Below are positions 22,301 through 28,949 of a stretch of 42,955 nt of DNA, in pieces. Source of the stretch: GCA-020343675 sp964462945 (GTDB taxonomy: Bacteria > Planctomycetota > Phycisphaerae > Sedimentisphaerales > Anaerobacaceae). The notes below the pieces were generated by a model, which did no database searches, had not been told where the DNA came from, and saw nothing but the letters and a program-made list of their open reading frames with translations. Each line of letters opens with the position of its first letter. Positions within the stretch are counted from its first letter, which is position 1. The position numbers and the translations under genes were made by a program. The DNA lies in assembly GCA_964462945.1 (NCBI GenBank), contig CAYWZW010000047.1, forward strand, positions 1 through 42,955, given 5' to 3'.

Positions 22301-24364
22301 CTCGAGTAGTTCGCCTTCACGCTGGCTGTACTTGTCCAGGTCCTCTGTCATGGACTGTGGCACATCAGCTTGCGGACCGACGGGTGCTTTCGTCTGGGGC
22401 TCTACCGGTTCGAAAACGAATTCGGAATTCTCCTGCCTTCTCCTCTGCCGAATACTCAAACGAACGTCCCGGACCCGAGCTTGCGCCAGTGCCAAACGGA
22501 GTTTGATCGCATACGGTTCATTCTCAGGCACTTTTTCCAGCGCCGTTTCAGCCTCGGCAAACTGCCTGGCGCCGATATACGTTCTGACGCGAAGTTCCTG
22601 GCTTCTGCGGCTGGGGCCGAAGTACTCCTCATAGGCATCTATGTTCCGCAGAGCATCGGGGTAGTAGTTTAACGTCAAAAGAACATCAACATAATCCAAA
22701 TAGGCTTCCGGCTTGATATCGCTGATTCCCGAATAGATGGCACTTGTCAGAAACTCGAGAACAGCACCAACCTCGGAAGTACCCTTAAAAATTCCGGCGA
22801 GGGTGTAGGACAGCTCTGCAAATTCTTGATCTCTCGGCCACGGTGGCTGAGGCGGCATGACGGCTCTAAGTTGTTCGTAAGCCGCATACAATGTCCTGAC
22901 GGCGGCTTGATCGTCTCCCTTGGCAAGCTCGAGCATGCCTCTCCACTTCACAACCCATGGCTCTTCACCGCTGCCAAAAACCTGCTCGATCTCGTGCACC
23001 GCCTGCTCGGCGCCCGTCAACAGATTCTCGACCTGCGCGGATTCTCTTGCTGCGCGCGCTTCATGTATCTGCTCAATATAGCAATTCGCCAGGAGGGCGC
23101 AGAGTCTGTATCTGTTGAATCTGTTCACCCGTTGTCCCGGGCCGGTTGTATCCTGCGCATCCGGCAGCGTCAGGGCGCTTTTGGCTATTTCTATGGCCTT
23201 GTCCACCTCCGGCTTATCGCCATAAACAGAGAGCCTGCGATAGTGCAAATTGGCCGCGTTAATTGCGTGAGCGACATTTTCCGGGTCCAGACTTATCGCC
23301 TTCTCTGCGGCCTCGATCGCCTTCTGGAGATTCTCGGCGTTCAGGCGCGGTCCTGCATAAACGGAATACTCCGAATAAAACGTGGAAAGGGCCGCAAATG
23401 CTCTTGCGCTCGAGCTGAATTTGTTCACAAGCGACAAGTACTCCGGCTCAAGGGATCGGATTTGCTCCTTCAATGCCGTCGAGCCACTGTCCCTCGCCAG
23501 CTTGAGTTTCAGTATCAGAAGGTCGATGTTCGCGCCCGGGTCAGAGCCTGCGAGCTGAACGGCCTGCTCCAAAATCGCGACGGCTTGCTTGCCGGCTTTG
23601 TCTCTTTCATCAAAGTTACCTCTGGCGGCAAAAAGCTCCCCCCGCGTGACGGCCGCCCTGGCTAAGTACAAGAAGGCATAGATATTGTTTGGATCATACT
23701 CCTGGACCTTCTTCAAATCATCGACGGCCCGGGCGAGCGATTCGTCCGGGTCCGTTACCGTTCCGAGACTTGCCATCTCAAGGGCGGCTCTTCCTCTGAG
23801 TAGATACAAATAGGGGCCCAATCGCTGCCCGCCGGTCGCGTCCCGTTCCAGCTCCGGAACGTCCCACTGAGCTGTGCCTTCCGTGAGCAGGCCGGTGCTC
23901 TCGGCCACTTTCAAGAACTCCGATGCTTGCTCCTGCACCTGTTGCCAGGCCCCCTGGCTGCCGCTGCCGGCTAATATGGAGAAGTACTTCAAGCGACCGT
24001 ACCGAGCCTTGGCATTATTCGGATTTACCTTGATTATCTGGTCCCAGCATCCCAGGACATAGTTCCACTCCCCGGTTTCGAGATACATATCCACCATTCG
24101 CAGGAGGATTGCTTCTCTGAGCGAATCGGTTCTTGCCCTGCCGTACGCCCGCTGAAGACTTCGCTTGGCCCTGTCATAGTCCTGTTCCTTTGCCTGTTCA
24201 TCCGTCGCGTCATGAGCGGTTTTTAGCGCGGCTTCAGCATCCTTAATATACTCCTGAGGGTCCTGGCCCAACTGCAGGATCAGCGCGATAGCCGCCAGCA
24301 GCAGGAGCAGAAACACGCCGGAGCCTATTAGTGCAACTTTCTTGTTCAACCTCCTCGTCGTCAT
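19352..24364 (-). CDS. Giant TPR-repeat protein of the exosortase/exopolysaccharide locus
   Basis: 1670 residues. A single N-terminal membrane helix (about 9-32, VALIGSGVFLLLLLAAIALIL) is followed by an almost unbroken array of tetratricopeptide repeats, recognisable by the repeating A-x-x-x-Y/G/A and N-P-N-N/D-P-x-N-x-x-A phrases (KVNPNNAKARYGRLKYF, LDPENVAHAINAANLHYR, LNAKPNNPVLLDTYAYVLLK near the end). The last ~250 residues have the most canonical TPRs. Position and make-up recall PrsT, the TPR protein of proteobacterial PEP-CTERM/exosortase clusters, but it is much larger. It probably scaffolds the periplasmic part of the export or sorting machinery; no enzyme domain is visible. The start ATG has GAGG 7 nt upstream. 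It lies 34 bp after the EpsI-like gene and 80 bp before the BY-kinase. Confidence 0.85.
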   Translation of the reverse strand: MTTRRLNKKVALIGSGVFLLLLLAAIALILQLGQDPQEYIKDAEAALKTAHDATDEQAKEQDYDRAKRSLQRAYGRARTDSLREAILLRMVDMYLETGEWNYVLGCWDQIIKVNPNNAKARYGRLKYFSILAGSGSQGAWQQVQEQASEFLKVAESTGLLTEGTAQWDVPELERDATGGQRLGPYLYLLRGRAALEMASLGTVTDPDESLARAVDDLKKVQEYDPNNIYAFLYLARAAVTRGELFAARGNFDERDKAGKQAVAILEQAVQLAGSDPGANIDLLILKLKLARDSGSTALKEQIRSLEPEYLSLVNKFSSSARAFAALSTFYSEYSVYAGPRLNAENLQKAIEAAEKAISLDPENVAHAINAANLHYRRLSVYGDKPEVDKAIEIAKSALTLPDAQDTTGPGQRVNRFNRYRLCALLANCYIEQIHEARAARESAQVENLLTGAEQAVHEIEQVFGSGEEPWVVKWRGMLELAKGDDQAAVRTLYAAYEQLRAVMPPQPPWPRDQEFAELSYTLAGIFKGTSEVGAVLEFLTSAIYSGISDIKPEAYLDYVDVLLTLNYYPDALRNIDAYEEYFGPSRRSQELRVRTYIGARQFAEAETALEKVPENEPYAIKLRLALAQARVRDVRLSIRQRRRQENSEFVFEPVEPQTKAPVGPQADVPQSMTEDLDKYSQREGELLEKLLSVEPRSVEEAALISVCGNLIAQGKTDQAGRLVGRFSEPYPDSAAVLVYKRILSEPDPAKVPPQRLKEIEEEALSSIANPIHRAVQLGVFYRRHNELEKASAQLRKVLDTGISQQQIADEPTLERIKLAANHLFDIALGTEDWELAEEVTRAARSKNLDTCRGQVLAARLALAKGEFKDALVRANECLQQKPVFSYAYMLRSDIHAALGNEHASMEDIRKAASLNPMDSTIARGVASALYRRNQKLGANVSTAQVAEAKDALLRAVALNPGDLGLRGLYADYIAASEPLKAVAIRQDLQQADPSMDNAMLLGKLATEAAVKEADPQTKEALFAVAGSAFEQARQIDPRDKRMLYYYAEYFRAKGQGQEASRLLQGSEDQRLLWDHYFQTGQYEEAGKILEQLYKNGTKDPGVLKGLLLIAERTSDKEAVKKYSEGLVSLEDTAENNLFQIQSFLRVGLVKEAEYKLQSFKEKHPNERRSLLLQAWLLMRQGQLDKALELVNRNLQSDPDNATAWRLKGEIDFFREDYDKAIGDFAKSKLLADEPSVRVSLAKAYLRRERYEDAMTELKAAIDAPGVSLEARSLLEQVYLRLDRQPALRSLYEETLEKFPQNAPWLDRAGMFAIKMGEYDRAEQLYKKTLLAGREPDLGPDKTHETEDVLYATAFEGYLKALIAGAGAPNTGNWNPAKLDQVFEECRKHIDGRFAYIAYLGMAQAKVMLGDKSAAKEYCLKAVEKAGANEVLAADILLGTHSLLGGEEVYDYCRQRLQADPGSLAANLAMFNLAKMTGEYDKAIEYIDRCIKITDSDSLRRVDYTMKKGGLLILAYEKSSDKNYLRTAIADYESLLAKMPNSTGVTTVLNNLAYVLAENNERLAEALEYAKRALNAKPNNPVLLDTYAYVLLKSGKISEAAESLAAALQHYEQDRMPVPAEVYEHKGMIKEKLGAKSEALAAYGQALQAGEDRLSQKAKQRIKEAIARVSL

Positions 24365-24398
24365 GGAATTACCTCGTATTGCATATCCTGCTTTTGCC

Positions 24399-25175
24399 TC
24401 ATTGTAAGACCTTTCCGTTTTCCCAGTCGGGCCAATGCTCTTTTTCCAAAACGGGCAAAATCACGGCCAAGAGCTTTTCGCACGCCGCGATTGACGCTTC
24501 TTTGGTCGGTACGACAGAACTCATGTTGAACACCAACTCCACTTTGCAGAAATACGAATGCTTGCCAAAAAGGTTCTTGTTCAGGGCCAAGCGGGCCTCT
24601 TCCCGGCTGCCCGCATACTGTCCATTCACCTTGAAAAAATACAAATTCGGGATTCTTACGCTGCTCTGCCAGAGATTGGCGCTCTTCGGGCCGAAGACAA
24701 GGTAACTCGCCGGGATCTTCGCCTCAAAACCCGCCTTGCCGTTTACGTTCAACGTTACGCCTTCGGACCGGAGTCTTTGATAGCCCCCGCCGGTCCAGCA
24801 CTCTTCCGGCACGTGCGGCACCCTGTCCGGAAGCTGGTAGTAGGTAATGAACAACAAGCACTTGTTCACAGAGCTGTCCGCCGTTTGCTCACTGTCTTCC
24901 AGAACCCACTGGACATAATCCCGGGTGCCCAACGCTTTTAAGATTTCCGCATTTTCAATCTTGCGTTTTGGCGGCACAACTCGGTATGGTGTCAAATCTC
25001 CTTCGTCCAAACGCTCCAGAGATTTTTTCAGGGGCAGTGGCTCCTTCTCGAAAACTATGCCGAGCTTCTTCATCGCGACGGACATGCCGCCCCCTGCTGT
25101 TGCAAGGACCAGCACGCACATCAGAAAAGCCGGCTGTAAATACACTCGCATATCGCTTCTGACGCTCAGCGTCAT
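24399..25175 (-). CDS. Exosortase-associated EpsI-family protein
   Basis: A 258-residue partner of exosortase (DUF3485/EpsI, PF11984 type). It has an N-terminal hydrophobic segment (about 9-28, signal or anchor). The body carries the family's signature around PHVPEECWTGGGY (about 135-148; compare the H-x-P-E-x-C-Y-P-G-x-G-W motif), then strands including ASYLVFGPKSANLW and YFFKVNGQYAGS. Its role is unproven; EpsI proteins are needed for exopolysaccharide assembly or cooperate with exosortase. The start at 25175 overlaps the exosortase stop (ATGA), which implies translational coupling, and has a G-run ribosome site. The frame's longer N-terminus would lie inside the exosortase gene and is not used. 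Confidence 0.88.
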   Translation of the reverse strand: MTLSVRSDMRVYLQPAFLMCVLVLATAGGGMSVAMKKLGIVFEKEPLPLKKSLERLDEGDLTPYRVVPPKRKIENAEILKALGTRDYVQWVLEDSEQTADSSVNKCLLFITYYQLPDRVPHVPEECWTGGGYQRLRSEGVTLNVNGKAGFEAKIPASYLVFGPKSANLWQSSVRIPNLYFFKVNGQYAGSREEARLALNKNLFGKHSYFCKVELVFNMSSVVPTKEASIAACEKLLAVILPVLEKEHWPDWENGKVLQ

Positions 25176-26128
25176 CTGGCCCCCCTGTGAATTACAATGT
25201 CCTCGGCGACAACTTCGGATTCGTGCGTAAATAGACTCGACATGAACCACGCAACAAAGCCATACAGGCCAAAGGCCAGCGGCAGCATCGCCAGCCCAAG
25301 CATGTCATGATAGACGCCCTGGGCATACTTGGGATGAACGAGAATATAGATAAACCCCGTAGCCGTGACCCGTACAATGTTGCAGAATATGGCTATGGGA
25401 ACTGTGCTGGCCAGGAGGCCAATCCGCTGCCACAGCGGACGATCATGCAAGTACGCCATGGCGACCCCCAAAGCCACAAACGCCATCAAGAGTCTCATTC
25501 CGGCACACGCCTCCGCCACGTCGAGCCCAGGTTCCAGCGCCTTGCCTTTGTAGAACACATCTATCACCACGCCGTTCACGGTCGCTTCCAATTCCGGAAC
25601 CAGGTTCAGCAAGCCGCTCGCCACCGTCGCAGCCCACTGTCGCATCGGTATTGTCAATGCCTTGTAGTACCTGTCGGGCAGGGGCACAGCAAATACAAGA
25701 AAAGCGATCGGCAGCCAGGCATATCTCACCAGGCGCCCCCCCCCCAAAAAGAGCACAACAGCGCCCAGCGTTGCTATCGGGCAGATACGGCAAAAGTATT
25801 CATAGCCGGACGGGCTGAACCTGTTGAGAGCGTAGAACGCAATCGCCAGAACCAGCAGCAGCAGGCCGACGTAATTCGGTCTGGTTTGCAGATTCAGAAT
25901 CCGCTCTTTCTTCTGGTTAACGAAGTACAGACTGAAAAGCGGGATGAGAAAGCCGTGTGACCAACTGCTGTCAACAAGCCACGTCTCGACAATCCCGCCA
26001 ATCTCCATACGAAAGAGATAGCAGATGAGCCCCCCGATGATGAATATCTTGATATACGTATGGAGTCCGAGCTCGCGCCAGCGATGCTTTTGACGCGGCG
26101 CGCTCGGCTCGCGTCCCGGGGTTTCCAT
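25172..26128 (-). CDS. Exosortase (membrane transpeptidase of the PEP-CTERM-like sorting system)
   Basis: A polytopic membrane Cys protease/transpeptidase (EpsH/Xrt family) of 318 residues with about eight membrane helices. The catalytic trio is visible in the expected order: Cys in DVAEACAGMRLLMAF, Arg in CNIVRVTATGF and His in GVYHDMLGLA. Early landmarks are WSHGFLIPLFSLYF and the FAVPLPDRYY loop. It is expected to recognise a C-terminal signal with a membrane helix and Arg cluster on exported proteins; no such substrate is encoded in this window. The start is uncertain: I prefer ATG 26128, because a strong hairpin (26151-26176) lies just upstream and the longer frame would begin at TTG 26284 without similarity. 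The family fits Planctomycetota exosortases, but I cannot assign a subtype. Confidence 0.9.
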   Translation of the reverse strand: METPGREPSAPRQKHRWRELGLHTYIKIFIIGGLICYLFRMEIGGIVETWLVDSSWSHGFLIPLFSLYFVNQKKERILNLQTRPNYVGLLLLVLAIAFYALNRFSPSGYEYFCRICPIATLGAVVLFLGGGRLVRYAWLPIAFLVFAVPLPDRYYKALTIPMRQWAATVASGLLNLVPELEATVNGVVIDVFYKGKALEPGLDVAEACAGMRLLMAFVALGVAMAYLHDRPLWQRIGLLASTVPIAIFCNIVRVTATGFIYILVHPKYAQGVYHDMLGLAMLPLAFGLYGFVAWFMSSLFTHESEVVAEDIVIHRGAR

Positions 26129-26150
26129 TCTGCGATTCTCTGCAGGCTTG

Positions 26151-26176
26151 CCATTTTGCAGCCTGCAACAAAATGG
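26151..26176 (-). other. Hairpin upstream of the exosortase start
   Basis: CCATTTTG (26151-26158) and CAAAATGG (26169-26176) are perfect arms, with inner CAG/CTG pairs. It is not followed by a T run, so it is probably not a terminator. It sits 22 nt before the exosortase ATG and could affect translation or RNA processing between the Wza-like gene and the exosortase. Confidence 0.5.
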
Positions 26177-26311
26177 GGACCCGGCAAAATGAGCCCCCTC
26201 TGCGATAGAACCTGTGATATTGTCCACGATATCGAAAACTGAGAGATAAAAACCAAAAAGTAGAGCGATGCAGGAGTCCTGCAATTCCGCGTTCTTCGCC
26301 CCGCACCTTTG

Positions 26312-28141
26312 TCAGAACCAATCCGGGATTGGCCTGTGAGTGTAAAAATCTCTATCTGCAAAATTGCGGTCGTACACGAAGCCGAATCCGTACGTGGCTC
26401 GGAACGCATTTCGCAAAATAGCCCGCCATCGCGAGGTCGCGTGTGTGCCGACGTTGATCAGATCATGCGGCTTAATGAAGAAATCAGGCTGCTCACCGCT
26501 GGCGATCTTATCCAAATCCACCATCACGATTTCTTCCTTTTTCTTTCCGATTCTCCGGACGACCTCACAGCGTTTGGGCCATGCCAGAGGCCCCAGGCCG
26601 CCCGCTGCGGCAATGGCCTGCTTCAGAGTCATCGGCCGGCCCGTAATCGGGATGTATCCCGTACGGTTGACATTGCCCATAATGCAGAATTCGCCGATAA
26701 TGTCAACGGGAACGAAGACAGAATCGCCCGGCTTTATCACGATGTTATATCGGGGGTCCCCGGCAAGGAGCTTGTCGGCCGGAATCTTTATCAGCCGCGT
26801 TTTCGCACCCTCCTGCTCCCACCCGGGGACCGCTGCTGCCTCCTTGGACGGAGCAGGAAGTTTCTCTTCAGGCTGGACTTCTATGGGCGGTTCCGTCGGC
26901 TTTGCCGGACCGATTTGAACCGGAACCCACTTGCCGTTCTGGAAAATCCACTCAATATGCCCGCCTTGCTCTTGTTCGGCCGGCTTCTCGCCTAGCTTCT
27001 GTGATTCGACTTGAACCTGAATCCACTGGCCGTTCTGGAAAATCCACTCAACTTGTCCGGATTTGCCCGGATCCAACAGCCCATCCGTTGTCCCTGGGGC
27101 GGCCGGTGCCGGAGTAACAGGCGGTGGTTGTTGATCTGTGCCCTGCTCGCGACGCGTTCTCTCGGACAACGTCTTCAGTATGTCGTCGACGCTTATTGGC
27201 TCATCCACTTTCTGTTGAGGAGTAAGCTTGTCCGGCGAACTGCCTGCATTGTTTGCATACAACAGATTGGACGAGCGGTTGTTCCACTGTCCGAAACGGC
27301 TCGGCGACGTGGCAGGTTCCCCGTCTCTTATCATCTCAGACGAAGCGATCACCACATCGCTTCTGGGCCATTGATACTGTGCGCGTGGCGCCGTGGTGTT
27401 TCGCTTGATAAGGTCCGGCCTGGATGTTTGCGGCTCTATGACCTTTAACTCGAGCTCACCATATCCGGGGTTCATCGGCCCGGGTCCCGTCCGGTCATCT
27501 TTCAGAACGCGTGAAACATAAATGTAGCTTACGTTGAACTGACGCGGACTGCCTGCGGTTGCAAGAGCATCGGTCAATCTGAAATCATATCGTGGAAGAA
27601 AGTATCGGCCCGGAAGTGGCACGCCGTCACCCAGCACGGAGAAAGCACGCTGCTGGGAGCTGACCATAGCTGCCGTGACCGATGGCTCCTTCAATATATT
27701 GGGGGAAAGCACTTCCCGTATCTTTGCCTCAAGCTGCGTCTCCGTCAAACCCGTCGCCTGAATGACTCCCACCTCCGGTATGGATACCTTGCCCGTCTCG
27801 GTGACGACGTAATTGTTTGTATGATAAGCTCCTTCTCGAAGCAGCTCGAAGATAGATATGCTGACAACGTCGCCGGACCTGAACGTGTAATCAGACTCGG
27901 TCACGACAGTGTCTATTGGCAGTGGCTCTTCCGCCCCCTCCCACGCCACAGGTGTCTCCTCCGCCACGCCCAGCGAATCCAGTATTACATTGACCGCCGG
28001 TACGGGCCGGAACCTGCCAACCTGGGCCGGGTCAAAAAACTTGTTGCCACACCCGGAACAAAATGCCAAAACGGCCAAAAAGCAGGCAGAGAACACGCAA
28101 AAGCGGCTTGCGATTCTACCTTTGGTGATCATCTTCTCCAT
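26312..28141 (-). CDS. Polysaccharide export lipoprotein (Wza-like, SLBB domains)
   Basis: A ~609-residue outer-membrane export protein. An N-terminal signal ends near a Cys (FCSGC, about residue 31). A Poly_export domain follows: YTFRSGDVVSISIFELL then VTETGKVSIPEVGVIQATGLT (about 85-150), then SLBB domain 1 (FSVLGDGVPLPGRYFLPRYDFRLTDAL style). A Pro/Gln/Glu-rich linker follows with two copies of EWIFQNGxW. SLBB domain 2 comes next (DSVFVPVDIIGEFCIMGNVNRTGYIPI…AIAAAGGLGP). It forms the channel that works with the Wzz/BY-kinase. The start is uncertain among ATGs 28174, 28141 and 28132; the predicted promoter (28176-28203) excludes 28174. It is the first gene of the locus. Confidence 0.88.
   Translation of the reverse strand: MEKMITKGRIASRFCVFSACFLAVLAFCSGCGNKFFDPAQVGRFRPVPAVNVILDSLGVAEETPVAWEGAEEPLPIDTVVTESDYTFRSGDVVSISIFELLREGAYHTNNYVVTETGKVSIPEVGVIQATGLTETQLEAKIREVLSPNILKEPSVTAAMVSSQQRAFSVLGDGVPLPGRYFLPRYDFRLTDALATAGSPRQFNVSYIYVSRVLKDDRTGPGPMNPGYGELELKVIEPQTSRPDLIKRNTTAPRAQYQWPRSDVVIASSEMIRDGEPATSPSRFGQWNNRSSNLLYANNAGSSPDKLTPQQKVDEPISVDDILKTLSERTRREQGTDQQPPPVTPAPAAPGTTDGLLDPGKSGQVEWIFQNGQWIQVQVESQKLGEKPAEQEQGGHIEWIFQNGKWVPVQIGPAKPTEPPIEVQPEEKLPAPSKEAAAVPGWEQEGAKTRLIKIPADKLLAGDPRYNIVIKPGDSVFVPVDIIGEFCIMGNVNRTGYIPITGRPMTLKQAIAAAGGLGPLAWPKRCEVVRRIGKKKEEIVMVDLDKIASGEQPDFFIKPHDLINVGTHATSRWRAILRNAFRATYGFGFVYDRNFADRDFYTHRPIPDWF
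26911..27059 (-). repeat. Tandem 96-nt (32-codon) duplication inside the Wza-like gene
   Basis: Two ~50-bp segments, 26911-26959 and 27007-27055, match with few changes at a 96-nt offset. They encode GQVEWIFQNGQWIQVQ and GHIEWIFQNGKWVPVQ, separated by acidic/Gln-rich linker residues. The duplicated unit sits between the two SLBB domains. Confidence 0.85.
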
Positions 28142-28175
28142 GGCAACAGGCTTCTTCAAAACGCCGAGCTCCATC

Positions 28176-28203
28176 TTTATAGCGAACCTCACAGAGTGCC
28201 CAA
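28176..28203 (-). promoter_or_regulatory. Probable promoter of the exopolysaccharide locus
   Basis: Minus strand TTGGGC (28198-28203, weak -35), 16-bp spacer, TATAAA (28176-28181). The start near 28169 precedes the likely ATG at 28141. Confidence 0.5.
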
Positions 28204-28658
28204 AACACGTTTTCACTCGATGGATTTATCGGTTTAATACCTTGGCCGCTTAACCTTTTTTTTGGTGCCTTAAAGGCGATCCCTGTGGGCAGAGAGCGAA
28301 TCAAAGTGTGCCTGTTTGCTGTAAGTTCAAAAGCAGCGTCCGGCTATGATGGGCAGTTCGTCACGGGGGCTCTCTCATTGCAGATCATGCTTTCCTGGCT
28401 ATCGCAACTGCAACTTCGTCAAGCAGTTATGTAACATGACGTGGCCAGGAAATCACCGCGAACTCATGGCCCTCTGCCGAAGGAATCCCGGATGGTCCCC
28501 CCGGCGCTCGATGAATGTCTCGCTTATACTGAATGGGCCGCGTGGTTGCGGCCGATAATTACCATGATACCAGGACAGACAAAAGGGGCTGTCTCAGAGC
28601 AAAATCTCTGCTTCAGGCAGGCAAAATTTGTGAGCTCCAAGTAAAAAAATGGCGCCCG
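28204..28658 (-). other. Long intergenic region upstream of the exopolysaccharide locus
   Basis: About 450 bp with no supported gene on either strand. It holds a few small inverted repeats (GACAG…CTGTC near 28574-28593, CAGAG…CTCTG near 28595-28610) and an eight-A/T run near 28256. Being the longest gap next to the exopolysaccharide operon, it is the natural place for operator sites. I could not match a known riboswitch; cyclic-di-GMP aptamer motifs were looked for and not found. Confidence 0.4.
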
Positions 28659-28925
28659 CTACGATGCTCCGAACCCGCAACAATCTATTTTGACAAGTCG
28701 CTCCTGCGAATCGCCGACGGCACCGCCCCCGAATATTTCTATCCTCGCGGGAACTGAGATCCCCTCCTTCTCGAGCTTCCCGTAGTCGGAGCCAACGGTA
28801 ACCCTTTCAACATCAGACCCGCGCGCCAACACATCCACATCTTTCTCGTGATGGCGCACACACCCTGCGAAAACAAGAACCGCTGGAAGAACCAAAAACA
28901 CTGTTTTGCGCAACCGATCACTCAT
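28659..28925 (-). CDS. Small predicted lipoprotein
   Basis: An 88-residue protein with a signal (RLRKTVFLVLPAVLVFAGC) ending in a lipobox-like FAGC at about residue 24, then ~60 residues including VERVTVGSDYGKLEKEGI and RIEIFGGGAVG, with a Cys-Cys pair near the end. No family is recognised. It begins 24 nt after the stop of the pyruvate:ferredoxin oxidoreductase gene on the same strand and so is probably its operon partner, although a functional link is not evident. I chose the ATG at 28925; a TTG three codons upstream sits too close to the AAGG motif. Confidence 0.6.
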   Translation of the reverse strand: MSDRLRKTVFLVLPAVLVFAGCVRHHEKDVDVLARGSDVERVTVGSDYGKLEKEGISVPARIEIFGGGAVGDSQERLVKIDCCGFGAS

Positions 28926-28949
28926 TTGCCCCAAACCTTCTCTCTTTGA

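Noticed and set aside
28204..28330. Cyclic-di-GMP riboswitch before the exopolysaccharide locus
   Set aside because: The stretch with GGTTAAGCGGCC and CCATCGAG was compared with the GEMM consensus; the GGGCAAACC and CGCAAAG core elements are absent.
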